From NCBI RefSeq assembly GCF_901933205.1, contig NC_044582.1:18513820-18577819 (forward strand): a DNA stretch of 64,000 nt. Reading direction: 5' to 3'. The first letter of the stretch is position 1. Each line of letters opens with the position of its first letter. The translations under genes and the position numbers were made by a program. Shown one piece after another: positions 34,650 through 46,257 of the stretch. The notes beneath the pieces are model-generated. The model worked only from the letters and a program-made list of their open reading frames with translations. It was not told the DNA's origin and made no database searches. This DNA is from Camarhynchus parvulus (taxonomy: Eukaryota > Chordata > Aves > Passeriformes > Thraupidae).

Positions 34650-35917
34650 AGAGCCCAGTGCCCCCACTGTCCCACGCCAGGGCCTGAATTCCCATCCCAG
34701 CTGAGGAACCATGTCCAAACTGACACAAAGCAGCACGTGGCACCTAAAATTCACCTGAACACCCTGTGCACTCCCTCCCCCAAAGCAGGTGACCCATTTC
34801 CCACAGGTTTTATTGGAACATTTCATTTTCCAGCCCTTCCTCCTGGAGGGCACAGCGACTTTTCCTACAGAAATGGGCTTGGTCTGCGGCCACCTGAGCA
34901 GAGCCATGGAACCTCTCCCTCTGCCTCCACTTCAGCTCCTGGCACCCTCCGTGTGTGTTTGGAGAGCCCAGGATCTGCTCCAGAGCAAAGGCAGCAGAGC
35001 CTCTCCACACACACAGCCCTGCTCAAGCACATTCATGGGCTCTGAACGTGTGTTTTCAGCTGGAACCTCAGAGCCAAGTGCAGGGCGTTTATCTGGGGCT
35101 AACAAAAGCCTCGTGGCATTTCCTAGATAGAATGAAGCCCGAGTTTAGCAATTATTCATAGCCTCACACACACTCTTGCAGGCAGTCGAGCTGACTTGGC
35201 AGACTGGAGCTAATTGGGTTTACAGTAGAGTGAAGCTTTGATTGAAGTGCCTTGCTTAAAAAAAAAATATTCCACATCCCCCCACACCCCTGCTAACATT
35301 ACTCTGGAGCATGTAAAACAACCACCCCACATCTTAGCAAAGGAGAAACACAGGGATTTTTATTGCTTTACCAAGCAAAGACCCACAAGTGAATAATCCT
35401 GAATGTTTGATGTGCTGTATTCTGATCCATAATTCAGCGGCGGCACAACGGCTGCGTGTGCCTGACATTTCTGCTTTTGAAGTTCATGAAACCCCTGCAG
35501 TCACCAAGGGGAGGGATCCTGCCTGGGGAGCCAAGGTGGGCACTGAACAAAAGGTGGGAAGAAAAAGGTTCCAAAGCTAATGCACAAAAACCTTGGAGAA
35601 TGTAAATGAACGTAGCCTCGAGTTTACCGAGTAAATAATTCAACTTCTACTGTGGTGATTTATGAAAATAAAAAGACATATTTAATGAGCCCAGCAGGCA
35701 GCAGGTGCTTCTGCTTTAACATGTTAAAGGCAAAAATCAAAAGGCAGAAGCTTTTTCCTGTTTCATGGTCACAGTTTAAAATAAAAGCCTTTCCCTGCAC
35801 TTCAGGGATGTGCTGAGCTCAGCAGTTGTGCTGCTCCTAGGAGGGTCCTTTGAATGCTCCCATCACCAATTCCACTCAGCCACATGGAGAACCCTTCCAG
35901 ACCTTCTGGGCAGACCA
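34650..35917. other. Noncoding sequence, no gene seen
   Basis: Unique sequence. At 35435-35460 there is a small CpG group (CAGCGGCGGCACAACGGCTG) within AT-rich surroundings, an unusual local composition that could mark a regulatory element. The 184-aa plus frame at 34491-35045 has no domain features. Confidence 0.45.
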
Positions 35918-36036
35918 CGGGCAGGGACACCTTCCACCATCCCAGGTGTCCCCAGGGCCCAGTGTCCAACCTGGCCTGGGACACTTGAGGGAGCCAGGGG
36001 CAGCCCCAGCTGCTCTGGGCACCCTGTGCCAGGGAG
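35918..36036 (-). mobile_element. CR1 LINE 3' fragment
   Basis: Minus-strand CR1: 'cgggcagggacaccttccac', 'catcccaggtgtccccagg', 'agtgtccaacctggcctgg', 'ggggcagccccagctgctct', 'gggcaccctgtgccaggga'. The terminal 3' bases are missing. Confidence 0.88.
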
Positions 36037-39000
36037 GGGTTTGTGTCTGGCTCTGTAGGGCTGAACTGAGCCGTGACCTGCAAAGGGTGAAATCCTCTCC
36101 TGAGGTCATTTAGTGCAAGGACAGGAGAGGGAGGAGTGACATGGCCAAGGTGGTTTCTGCCTGGAGAGCCTTCCCAGGTGTGTGAGAGCTGAATCCCAGG
36201 AATGCTCCACAGATCCCAGGGAAAGGCAGAGAGCTGTTTCCAGCAGAGGAAATCAGCCCTGAGCCCTTCCCAGGTGTGCTGCATCCCCAGTGAGCTCCCT
36301 CCCTGAACTGGCTGCTGCAGAGGGGATGGCAGCAGGCAGGAGCTCCCTGAGCAGGGGACAGGGACATCCATCACCAGGTCCCACTCGTGACTCTGGCAAT
36401 GCACGGCCACCACCCTGTGTCACCCACAGCTGCTGCCATGGCAACTGGAAATCGTTAAAAATAAATAAACCCATTCTTATGACACACCTCATAGAGAGCC
36501 TGGCTTCTGCCAGGAGTTTAAATTTGGCCTGTTTGGCTAATTTGATGGGATGCCACGAGTGAGGGCCTGATTTGAAACCACAAGTCATTTTTCTCCTTGG
36601 AAGAGTGGATAACTGAGTCTATTAATCCAACAATACATTTAAAGCTGAGTTATTGTGACAAGGGACTTCCATTATCCATTTCATCGAGTTGCAAACTGTC
36701 AGAATAAATCTCAGGGGGTTCAGGAAAAAAAGCTGCCTGCCTTTGTTGGCTGTTTTTATATGCCACAACAGTTTAATTTGGTTCACTTTAACTCATGATA
36801 CTGTACAACTGTACAGGGGGAAGCTCACGGGGAACCTACTAGAGAAACTACAGAACTTTATGGTCCTCAAAGTTTTTTTATAAAGCAGCCAGGACAGTCA
36901 AGTTTGACCACCTTGACATTGACTTCAATGACCCTTTTCCTTATACATTTCAGGTTTCAACAATAAATGGTTGTCCCTTTGGAATGAACATTTGCAAATC
37001 AAAAAGTGCTTTCTTAAAGCTCTGGTTTTATCTCGCAAAACAAATTGGCTTAACCAATTAAAACTCATATAACCAGAAATGAATCAACATAAAGCATTGA
37101 AAGGAAGCAGGAATATCCACCTTAAGATGTCAAATTGGAATTCAGAAGGTGGGATTCAATTTTAGGGCTCTACCAGTGACTTAACTGCAAGGCAACTCCT
37201 TCTCCCACCTGTTCTGCAGATGATGGTAATTCTTAATTATCCTTTATTTGCTTGGTTTTGTAATTGAAGCTGGTCTAGAAGAAAATTATTAATTGATGTA
37301 ATTGGGAACTGGCCATGAATCTGGGAGGGCAGAGAGGTTGAAGCTACAACAGGGAAGGAAGGGGAAGGAGCCAGTGTCACTCAGGGCCTGAAAAGCAGAG
37401 ATGGAAAATTCCCAGTGAATTCCAAGCCCTGTGTGCTCACACCCAGCAGTGAGGGAGGAGGTGACACCACGCCAAGAGCTACCTGGGGAGTTTGTTTTCC
37501 ATCTGTCCCCACAGCTGCAGCCCTGGCCAGTCCCCCACGGGCTGGGACCTTTGAGGTTTCTCCTGCAGCACTGACTCTTTAACCCCAGGCCAGCGCTCGG
37601 TTTGTCAATGATTCCCCTCAAGTTTCATTTCAAAGCTGCTGTGAGCTGCAGGAAGCCCAGAGAGAGGCAGAGGAACATGCACAGCAACACCCCCCACACT
37701 CTAATTACAGCCTTTACAGATAAATATTAGTTTTGAGGAGCGAATTTTAAAGGTTTTTAAGCAGCGCTCAACGCTGGCTGTGCTTCCATGCAGAACACAC
37801 AGAAGTTTAACACCCAAGTGCACTGGAGGGGAAAAACAAGGAAATCGAACTCAAGAGGGAATCAAACTCAAGGGTTTCTGGAGGGCAGATGAACCCTGGC
37901 TGGGATCAGCAGAGTCCCAGCTCTGGGTCTGGAGTGAGGGGGCATTAGTGGCACTGGGGAGGCTCTGCCAGGGCATTCCTGGGGATTTCCTCTGATTCTC
38001 TGCAGCTCCCTGAGCCCGGGAGCCCAGCCTGGAAGGACACACAGACACGTGGCTTGCAGCCTTGCACAGGAAAAGGGGCTGTGCTCTGGGTTGAAATCAG
38101 TATTTTGGCCAGTCACAGTGCATAAAATATCTCCCTTCATGCAGCCAGGGGCAAGGACAAAGGGAAAACATCTGCCTTAAATTCCTTTTCATCTTGGATT
38201 GATTGTTTAAAGAGGATTGGCTAAGAAATAAACATTGTGACTTCAACTGCTTTTAATTCCACCCTCTCAGCACTATTGCTATGAAACAATGCAAACTCTA
38301 ATTCCTGCTCTTCCCCAAAGTCATCATTTGGTCTCAGGAGGTGGTTGGCAGCTCGGTACAAAATGTCAGTGTCACAACTTCACAGCTCCAGCCCGCTTTT
38401 GATCAGATCTGAGGAGTGAGGAGAGATGCAATATGCTCCTTCCTTTACTGTCACCACAGAGTATTCATTAGCTTTAATTATTTTTTAGGTTCTAGGGGGA
38501 ACCATTAAAAAAATTAATCACAAATGGAAGGAGCAGCAGCCGTATGTGGCCATAAAAAGACAATAAAGCATTTTAGGATCCACATTTGTTATGATTTACA
38601 CTCCAAACAGGACCAGAGGTAGCATATGGTGATTGCCATAAAGTACATTTATTATAAAAACACCGAGATTTATCTCCCAGCTTGGTTGGATGCAAGAAGT
38701 TACATTTACTTTAACTGATATTCAAATTGTTGTCATACCAGAACTGGGGGGGGGAGGCTGTACCAAGCCAAACCTCAGCTTGTTTTTCCTACAAATCCAT
38801 CCTTGAGCTGACTGTTTTCCACTGGTTCCAGCTGAGCTGCTCAGGCCTGGATGCAGGAGGGGTTTGGACACAGGTCAGCTCCTGCTCTGGGGCACCAGGT
38901 GTGTCACCAGCTCTGGGCCAGCTGTGGCTAACAGAAGGGGCCACCTCAGACTCCAGCACGGGGCCCCACGAGCCCAAAAGGACCCTCCCATCAGCTCAAG

Positions 39001-41640
39001 GTTTGCTTTAATTTCAGCATCTCAAGCCCAGGAAATGTCTAATTAACAATGACAAACAGGGTGTTGTTTTTACTGTAAATAAGAGAAATAATATATAAAA
39101 TTATCCTCCCTGATTGTTCTTGCTGGCTGGACGCAGGGAGGAGCCTCAGAAAAACCAGGAATTTACAGCAGAGACACCTCCAAGAAGGTGGCACAATATT
39201 AAGGGGTGTTCCTATTAAAATCTGGAAATCATGAAATTTTAACACCTTGAGGAAAGGACAGGACACACCCCTTGGGGACATGGTGACACAGGGCTGGCTG
39301 GACCTGCCTGAATGCCAACATCAATCCCTGCTACAGCCAGAGCCCTGCTGGAATTCAATCCTGACACCCACCAGGGGAGAGGCTCTCAGGGCACAGCCAA
39401 GTTCTGCTCCCAGGGGCTCTGAAGTGAATTTTGAACTCGGCACTAATGGACTCAATATGGAACTGCCTCAATAAATAACCAGAAATAAAGGAGTGCTGGA
39501 TGGCAGTGCCCTCTCCTCCTTTATTTACTGTCCAATTCAATATTTTTAATTCTCCCAGTGCAATCCAGAGCAACCCACACCAATATCCCTAAATGTCAGC
39601 AGAGGCACAATCCCCGCAGGCAGGAGGAGGCTGCTGCTGGGGCAGGGCTGGTTTTGGGGAGGCAAAGCCAAGGCTGAGAGCAGGGACAAGGACTGTCTCA
39701 CCCCTGCCTGTGGTTCAGGATTAAACCATCACATCTTCCTGCTCTGAAAAGTTCCAGTGCTGAGGGTTCCCCTGACAGCCAGGAGCTGCTCCTCCTGGCT
39801 CTGCAGCCTCCTCCTTTCCCTCTCCAGTCTGATCATGTTTGAAGTCTGGGAGACAAAAAGGTCAAAGTTGTAAAATAACTGAGGTCTCCTCTTCCTCCTT
39901 CCCTTCCCTGCAGCTCAAGGGAATGCAAGGACTGAGCTTCCAGTTCCTCTAAAGGAAAGGTAATTGTTCTGCTCACCCTTTCCAGAGAGGCAGGACCCAC
40001 ATTCCCACCCCACAGCCAACCTCTCCTTGTCCTGCACTGAACCTCTCCATGCTCAGGGCTGCAGACAGAATAATGGACAGAGCTAAAAAAACATCACTTA
40101 TAGCCTCTCCTAAAAAAAAAAACCCTTCACAGACAGACAAACCAACAAAAAACCTTCCTTAAAAATGGTCAAAATCAGCACCAGGAAGAGCTGAGGATGA
40201 CCAGCACTTCCTTCAGACCACACCTGCTGCTCCTGTGAGTGCTGTGAAGCTCCTGCCTGGTGCCAGCACAGAGCCAGCCCTGGAACACACAGGGCAGAGC
40301 CCAGGCTGACAGGGATCCCTGTCTCCAGTGGAATTCCAGTGCCTGTGGAGAGCAGGGAGTGACAGGATTGGGGTATTTATTTCAATTAAGTAGCACAAAG
40401 CATTGGATCCAAACAGAGCTGAAGGCGAGGGATTTGGTTATTTAGAATTATCCTGCCTCAGAATTACACTGGCTCTATAGTTCTATATTGTACTCAGACA
40501 TTATATGGAATTAGTCACAACAGGGAGAAAGAATCAATCAGTCCTGGCTAAGGAATTGAGATAATAAAGACTCATTTGACGAGATTGCTCTGGAAAATTA
40601 ATAATGACGGCGGTAATTACTGACCTGGGATGGCTGCAGTGCTCATTATTCTCCTTTTGCTCCCTTGAATGTTAAGTATTATGCAGACATTTGTTGGGGA
40701 GTTTTGTCTGCAGCTTTTCACCACAGCGAGGGCTCAGAGGTCCGAGGTGTTACCCTCCCTGGGAGGGCACCCCAAACCCACTGCAATGTTTGATCTGTGG
40801 CACAGAAATATTGGTAATTAATGGTTAATATAATAACCTCTGCAGCCTTTGCTCACCTGCATCCAGGAGCTGCCCTGCTCCTTTGGGAAGTGCTGATGCC
40901 TGACAAAGTTCTCCCTGTTTCATGAGCTGCTTTATCACCCCAGTGCCAGAGATCCATGCTGGTGCTGCGAACAGCTGAAATTGGCTCCTTTTCCAGCCCC
41001 TCCAGCCCCAGAGCAGCAGCTCCTCCCCAGGACCAGTGATGCTGAGGCCAGGACACATCTCCAGCTCACCCAGGGCACCTCGGGCATGGGAAATGTGCTT
41101 TGACACACCCATGGGGAGAGATTGGCTCTAAAAAGCCAGGAGTGAGTAACAAGGAGGCAGCTGAGCTCTCCAACAGCTGCTGCACACCCCCAGAGTGCCT
41201 GCAGGACTTTTGTGTGTTTGGAGAGGCTCTGCAGAGGGTTCCCCTTCTGTTGAGCAGCAAGGGAAGGTCCTGGAAGAGGCAGGAGAAGGAAAAATAAGCT
41301 TTTATTAATGTTGAAAGGAAATAAATGTCTAGTTTTCTGAACAAGGCTCAGGTTTCTCTCCCCCTGGACTGGGGAGTTTTGAACCCTTCTTCAGCTTTAC
41401 CAATTATTCTCATTTCTCTGCCAAATTCTTTTTCCCCAAATGGCTTTTGGCCTGGCCCATTGCTGCACCTGGATGACAAAAACCCAGCGCCACAATCTGA
41501 GCAATACAATTCTACTTGAAATCCCAGTTTTGATTTAGAACCTCTTTTTCCCCATTGCCAGAACAGGTCCTGGTTCCTGGATGACACTGGAATCCATCCC
41601 CCAGAGGAAGTGGCATTTGGGCTGTGGCTCCCCAGGGCTG
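36037..41640. other. Noncoding sequence, no gene seen
   Basis: Longest repeat-poor stretch in the window. AT-rich, complex, repeat-free blocks at 36570-37090, 38440-38720 and 40540-40700 look like possible conserved noncoding elements (clusters of TAATTA/ATTAAT sites). A G-run of nine lies near 38746-38754. A poly-A-like run lies at 40112-40121. No exon recognised. Confidence 0.45.
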
Positions 41641-41778
41641 GTGCCTCACAATCCAGTGGTTTTATTAATGTATTTAATTAATGCAGGTGCCTCGTGATCC
41701 AGTGGTTTTATTAATGTATTTAATTAATGCAGGTGCCTCATGATCCAGTGGTTTTATTAATTTATTTAATCAATGCAG
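41641..41778. repeat. Tandem repeat, 46-bp unit, exactly 3 copies
   Basis: Three head-to-tail units beginning GTGCCTC, containing ATCCAGTGGTTTTATTAAT and ending AATGCAG, at 41641, 41687 and 41733. Differences are a few substitutions (ACA/GTG/ATG after GTGCCTC; TATTTAATTAATG against TATTTAATCAATG in the last copy). The unit carries AT-rich TTAATTAA-like sites, so the array is a triplicated cluster of homeodomain-type motifs. Confidence 0.95.
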
Positions 41779-41787
41779 GAGTGAAGC

Positions 41788-41802
41788 CACACACACACAC
41801 AC
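41788..41802. repeat. (CA)n microsatellite
   Basis: Seven CA steps about ten bases after the 46-bp array. Confidence 0.85.
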
Positions 41803-42931
41803 GGGCTACATTTGCTGTGTTAGCTCTGTCCACTGCCTGAATATTTAAAAAATAACCACAACTGGAGCTCACTTTTAGCATTTCTCGGCAGATTTCACAG
41901 TATTTAAGAGATAAGGTCAGTGAAATTAAATGAGATGCGTCAAATCAACAGGAAGTCAAGAATTACAAAGATTTTAGAACCTTTAACCCAGCAGCACAAG
42001 GTGAGCAGAGTCCTGGTCCCAGAGCCAGCAGGTCCATCCCTGCCCTGATTCCAGCCCCACAGGAACCCACTGCATTTCCTGAAGGATTCACAGCTTTCCC
42101 AGGAATTTGGAACACCATCCTGCTGCATGTTGAGCTCCTTTGAGCACCGGGATGGATGCTCAAACACTCCTCACCGTCAGTGCTCCCAACAGGAGGGGAT
42201 TTATTGTGCTGAATGCTGAGAAGAACCGGCCCGAGGAGGTGGGAAATCATCTGTGTGAGGCCAGGGCTGCAGAGGCTGCTCTGCAGCACATTAAATCTCA
42301 GCTGTGCTCAGCCAGGACTGAAACAGGCACTGCCAGAGTCCCCTCCACCTGGGGATGTCACCTGTGAGCACCTCTCAAGAGCAAACCCAAATTTAGTGCC
42401 CTTGCCATCCTGCCTGGCTCCAGCACTCCAAATGATCCATGTCTGCTCCTGCACTGCCTTCTCCAGAGTAAACAGAGGCACCAAATTTCTGTTCACCAGT
42501 GCAGGCAAGCTCCGAGAGTTAATTATTGTAATTACCCATTGAACAGGCTCCGAATGCTAATCTATTATAAAGTGGCCTGTTAATTGGTGTTAAACTGCCA
42601 TTAACCTGCCATTTCCCGTGTTTCCAGGCTGACCTGGAGCACAGCACCATGGAAAACCCAATCCATTTCTCATTCCTGGCAATCACCGAGTGCCAATTTG
42701 AAGCAGAATTAGGAAAAAAAAAAGAAAATTAAAAAAATCTACATACCTGGAATTGGAATTATTGTAACAAAGGGAAACATCAGTCTGCTGCTTTGAATTC
42801 CAGTCTTTGAGAGTGTAGGACCCCGGTTGTCCATGGTTTTCCATGGAATGCTTTGTGCCATGTTCCCTCTGCAGTGTCTGTGGTCTCTGCAGGAATTGGG
42901 CTCTGCCAGGCTGGACTGGCACTGCCACTGA
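41803..42931. other. Noncoding sequence, no gene seen
   Basis: Unique sequence between the 46-bp array and an LTR. A poly-A-rich run lies at 42713-42737. No exon recognised. Confidence 0.4.
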
Positions 42932-42938
42932 TGCCCTG

Positions 42939-43302
42939 TGCAGGCTGCCCTAGGCTGGGCAGAGTCACAGAATAAAGCAGGGATTTATTCAAAGGATCTC
43001 CTCCATGGATCCACCTTGGGCAGCACAAGAGCCCAGCCAGGGCTGCACCCAAGATGAACCAAAATGGCCCCAAAATGCACGGCCGGGCACGGGGTCTGTC
43101 CCTGGGATCAGTTCTGCTCCATTTGCACCTTGCAGTTCATTGTCCCATTCCAGCTTTAGCCCCTGCAGTCCCACCCTGCTTGTTTTTCTCTCTCCAGCCC
43201 ACGGGGTTTGTGTTCCTGGGCTGAGATTTGGATCATTTGTCCTTGGTGCCCAGCTGGAGCAGGAATTGTTTTGTCTCCCTGCTCTGTGCACAGAGCTCAC
43301 CA
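42939..43302 (-). mobile_element. Solo LTR (minus strand) with flanking 7-bp direct repeat
   Basis: On the minus strand the element starts TGGTGAGCTCTGTGCACAGA, runs through 'gagacaaaacaattcctgc' and 'gggctcttgtgctgccc' to the polyadenylation region 'ctttgaataaatccctgct' / 'ttattctgtgactctg', and ends 'ggcagcctgca'. Ends are TG...CA. The 7 bp TGCCCTG occur immediately on both sides (42932-42938 and 43303-43309), as expected of a target-site duplication, so these boundaries are the best defined of any element here. No internal retroviral genes remain; recombination between two LTRs is the usual cause. It looks like a well-preserved passerine LTR, probably an ERVK-type family. Frames within it are not host genes. 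Confidence 0.85.
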
Positions 43303-43656
43303 TGCCCTGATGTGAATCCTAGACCCTCACACTAAAGCAGCACAGAATGTGAAAAATAGAAAAGCTCAAACCTGAGGCATCACCATCAGGGCACTGACTC
43401 TGCTCCTGAGCAGGTGGAGCAGATTCCCTCTGGAGCCAAGGCTTTCTCCTCCACGGGAGTGTCCCTGTGCCAGCCCACCAAGCTCAGCCATGGTGCCAGG
43501 GGGCTGCAGACCTGCTCCTGCAGAGTCTCAACATCCAAACCCAGCAGGAACAGCACAACACCCACCAATGAACCCCTGAACCACTTCAGAGTCATCCAGA
43601 GCTGCCCCTGAGAATGGAAAAAGATATTTGCTTTTACAAATAAACTTTAGGTTTGC

Positions 43657-44000
43657 TGATAAATAAAACTGGACATTGAAAGATGAAAGAAACAATGAAG
43701 AAGAAAAACCCCTAAATTCCATAAGAATTAAAAATTAAAAGGAGGGTTATACATTAGAGGGGAATCTTTGGGATCAGGTGTTCTGGGAAGTGTGAACCTC
43801 TCAAGTACCTCAGCCAATGGGGAAAGAGAGAAGGGAAATGTGGGAAATTGGGATAAAAAGGAGGCTGAGTCCTCCAAAAATCTGAGAGATCCCAGGGGAA
43901 TGCCCCATAGCCTCTCCCTTTATTCCAACAAAGTAAAAGGACTCCTCTGTCTTCTTTTTGGACATTAACCTCTGGTGTTTGTGGATTAATTTTCCTAACA
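43657..44000 (+). mobile_element. LTR of another retroviral family (plus strand)
   Basis: Contains a typical LTR promoter and leader arrangement: 'cctcagccaatggggaaag' (a CCAAT box), 'attgggataaaaaggaggc' (TATA-like, about 50 bp further), then 'ccctttattccaacaaagt' and 'ggactcctctgtcttcttt', ending 'attaattttcctaaca'. The right end at 44000 is clear. The left end is uncertain and may begin at TGATAAATAAAACTGG (43657). No flanking duplication could be found. Confidence 0.75.
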
Positions 44001-44070
44001 CCCCTAAGGAGGTCCTGGAAAAACAGGGGCAGGTGTCAGTCTGTCTTTCCCACTCCTGCCTTCAGCTCAC

Positions 44071-44093
44071 CTGTCCCTGTCCCTGTCCCTGTC
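44071..44093. repeat. (CTGTCC)n microsatellite
   Basis: Nearly four perfect hexamer units just beyond the LTR. Confidence 0.9.
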
Positions 44094-45954
44094 TGGGCTT
44101 TAATTTATAGCAGTGGAGACAAAAGGTTGGCTTAGGTACTTCTCAGAGGTCAGTTATAAAATCCAGGTGCCCACCAGGGCAGTGAACTTCCACTTAAATC
44201 TGCTGCAAGAGGGAGAGCTGGAATTTCCATTTCAGACACCCATCAGGGGAGGCAGCTCTGCTGACTGGTCTCTTCCCAAAAACTGTCACTGAAGTGCCTT
44301 GACCTGCCAGAGCCTTTCTGAGGTTATCTCACCCGACTGACAGTTATCTAGACTAAGAGTTCTCTCTTTTCATTTTATATAACCAACTATAAAAGTTCAG
44401 GGGAACTTCAGGTGACCTTTAGAAAGTCCCAAGATTATTCATTTCCTGACAAATTCACCATTACTCAGCAGCACACTGCCTTCCCTCTCTGCGTGAGATC
44501 CCGCTGCACCCACTTCAGCAGCCCTCAGCAGAGGATACAGGACAGAATTTCCCCATTTAAAAGATGTGCAAGAGTTTACAAAGAGTTTGAAGAGAGCGAA
44601 GAGTTTGAAGAGGGCAGCAGTGAATTTTTAATGTGCTAATCCAAACCTCTTGGTGTTCAGTTACCTTTGAAATCAGGTCTAGGATATTAGAGAAGGGAAA
44701 AAAAGGGTCAGTTAACCAGAAATCCCATGGAAACAGACATTTATCCTGTCCTGAGACTCTGTCCATGATGTTTTAGTGGTAACTAGGAAAACAAAGCCTT
44801 TGTCATTTAGGATTACCTCCAGTTGTACTCCTTGCTAGAGCAGGGCTGTTGTTGCAGCTCATTTATGTCATTTTTCACTTTCCTTCCAGAATCCTTCCAT
44901 CACCTGCCTTGGCATGTTGAATTCCTAACCAGATTGTACTGAAAAGTACAAAAAGCAAAGAAATAAAACCTGCAGTGCCATCAATAATAAACACAGGAAG
45001 CTTCTAGAGGTGAGAATCCATCTCATTCAATGCCTTCTGCTGTTGATGGTTATTATTCCTCCATTCAGGCTTTTCCAAGACATCAATTTATCATTTTCCT
45101 GGCACTGGCTGCTTGCCTAAGTCCACCTGCGTGAGCCTCCTGTCTCCTCTTCCTCAAAAAAATGTGCAGATCTTCTCTTTGATACCATTTGCTGCCACTC
45201 AGATGCTCACCCACAGGAAATTCTCATTTATTTGGCTCCACAGAGGCCCTGTTACATTGATAAACTGATCCCTGTGGCAGCCAGCCCTTCCTTTTCCTTG
45301 GGAGCAGATGTGCTGAGGCCAACATCACCTCAGGGCAGAAAACACAACCCCAAAACTGCCCAGCAGCAGTGTCAGCACTTCCACCTGAGCTGGGAGTGAA
45401 GTGAATTCTCAGTTCTGATGCTGATCTGGGTGTCACCTCCATCCTGGGAATGATGTTCCTGGAGCAGGTGCTGCACAAAGCCCCGTGGACCTGTGTGTGC
45501 TTCACACCTTGCAGCTGACATTGAGCAGGGGAATGGTGACCAGGGATTTTGGCAGGAGATTAGAGAGCTGTCAGTCCCCAGCTCTCTCATCCAGCCCTAT
45601 CACACACGGAATTTATTTTTGCTGGGATACTGTCAGCCCTGGACATTGTGCTTTGCTTATCTTTCACTCTTCAGTGTTACATATTCCCAGTCTTTTCTCG
45701 AGCTCCCTCATTACAATTCCATCCACTCCTCGCACCTGCACATCCCTCCAGTTTCCCTTGTGTGCTCTCACTGCCTTATTTTGTGCCAGTGGCTTCAAAT
45801 TCTGCTTGAGTGCACGTTCCCCTTACAGCAAGAGAGGAAAGGAAACCTATCCAGGTAGGAAGCTGCCTCTTCTGCTGAGGAGAATGAACTCTGCAAGCTT
45901 TGCACTACAGGAATTACCTGCTTGGGCTCAGGGAGGATGGACAAGCATGATCAT
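44094..45954. other. Noncoding sequence, no gene seen
   Basis: Unique sequence, no exon recognised. A GAAGAG-type short repetition occurs at 44580-44615 (AAAGAGTTTGAAGAGAG...). The 235-aa frame beginning at 45485 runs on into the CR1 at 45955 and is rejected. Confidence 0.45.
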
Positions 45955-46257
45955 AAAAATCCCAGAATTGCTTGGGCTGGAAAAGAAAAAGCTCATTTTG
46001 TTAAAGCTCATTTTGTTAAAGCTCATTTTGTTAAAGTTCATTTTGTTCCACCCCCTGCCAGGGGACCCCTTCCATTATCCCAGCGTGCTCCAAGTCCTGT
46101 CCAGCCTGGCCTTGGACACTTCCAGCCTGGCACCCTGTGCCAGGGCCTGGCCACCCTCACAGGGAACAATTCCTTCCCAATATCCCATCTAACCCTGCCC
46201 TCTGGCAGTTTAAAGCAATTCCCCATGTCAGTTTAAAGCCATTCCCCTTGTCCACTA
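45955..46257 (-). mobile_element. CR1 LINE 3' end with an internal 15-bp amplification
   Basis: Minus-strand CR1 with its terminus at the left: 'aaaaatcccagaattgcttg', then (after the amplified segment) 'ttccaccccctgccaggg', 'ctccaagtcctgtccagcc', 'tggccttggacacttccag', 'ccaccctcacagggaacaa', and the further upstream region 'agtttaaagccattcccctt'. This last phrase is partly duplicated at 46205-46250. It is one of the longer copies here. Confidence 0.92.
45988..46047. repeat. 15-bp unit, 4 copies, inside the CR1
   Basis: AAAGCTCATTTTGTT three times, then AAAGTTCATTTTGTT, head to tail without interruption. It replaces the usual 'ggaccttaaagatcatctag' segment of the CR1 tail, so it arose by slippage or duplication of AAAGCTCAT-type CR1 sequence after insertion. 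Confidence 0.95.

Noticed and set aside
42780..43310. Frames of about 100 aa within the LTR at 42939-43302
   Set aside because: They lie inside a solo LTR, which is noncoding; no gag, pol or env motifs are present.
45485..46192. Plus-strand 235-aa frame
   Set aside because: Its last third is CR1 and the 15-bp array (LKLILLKLILLKF pattern); the first part has no family features.
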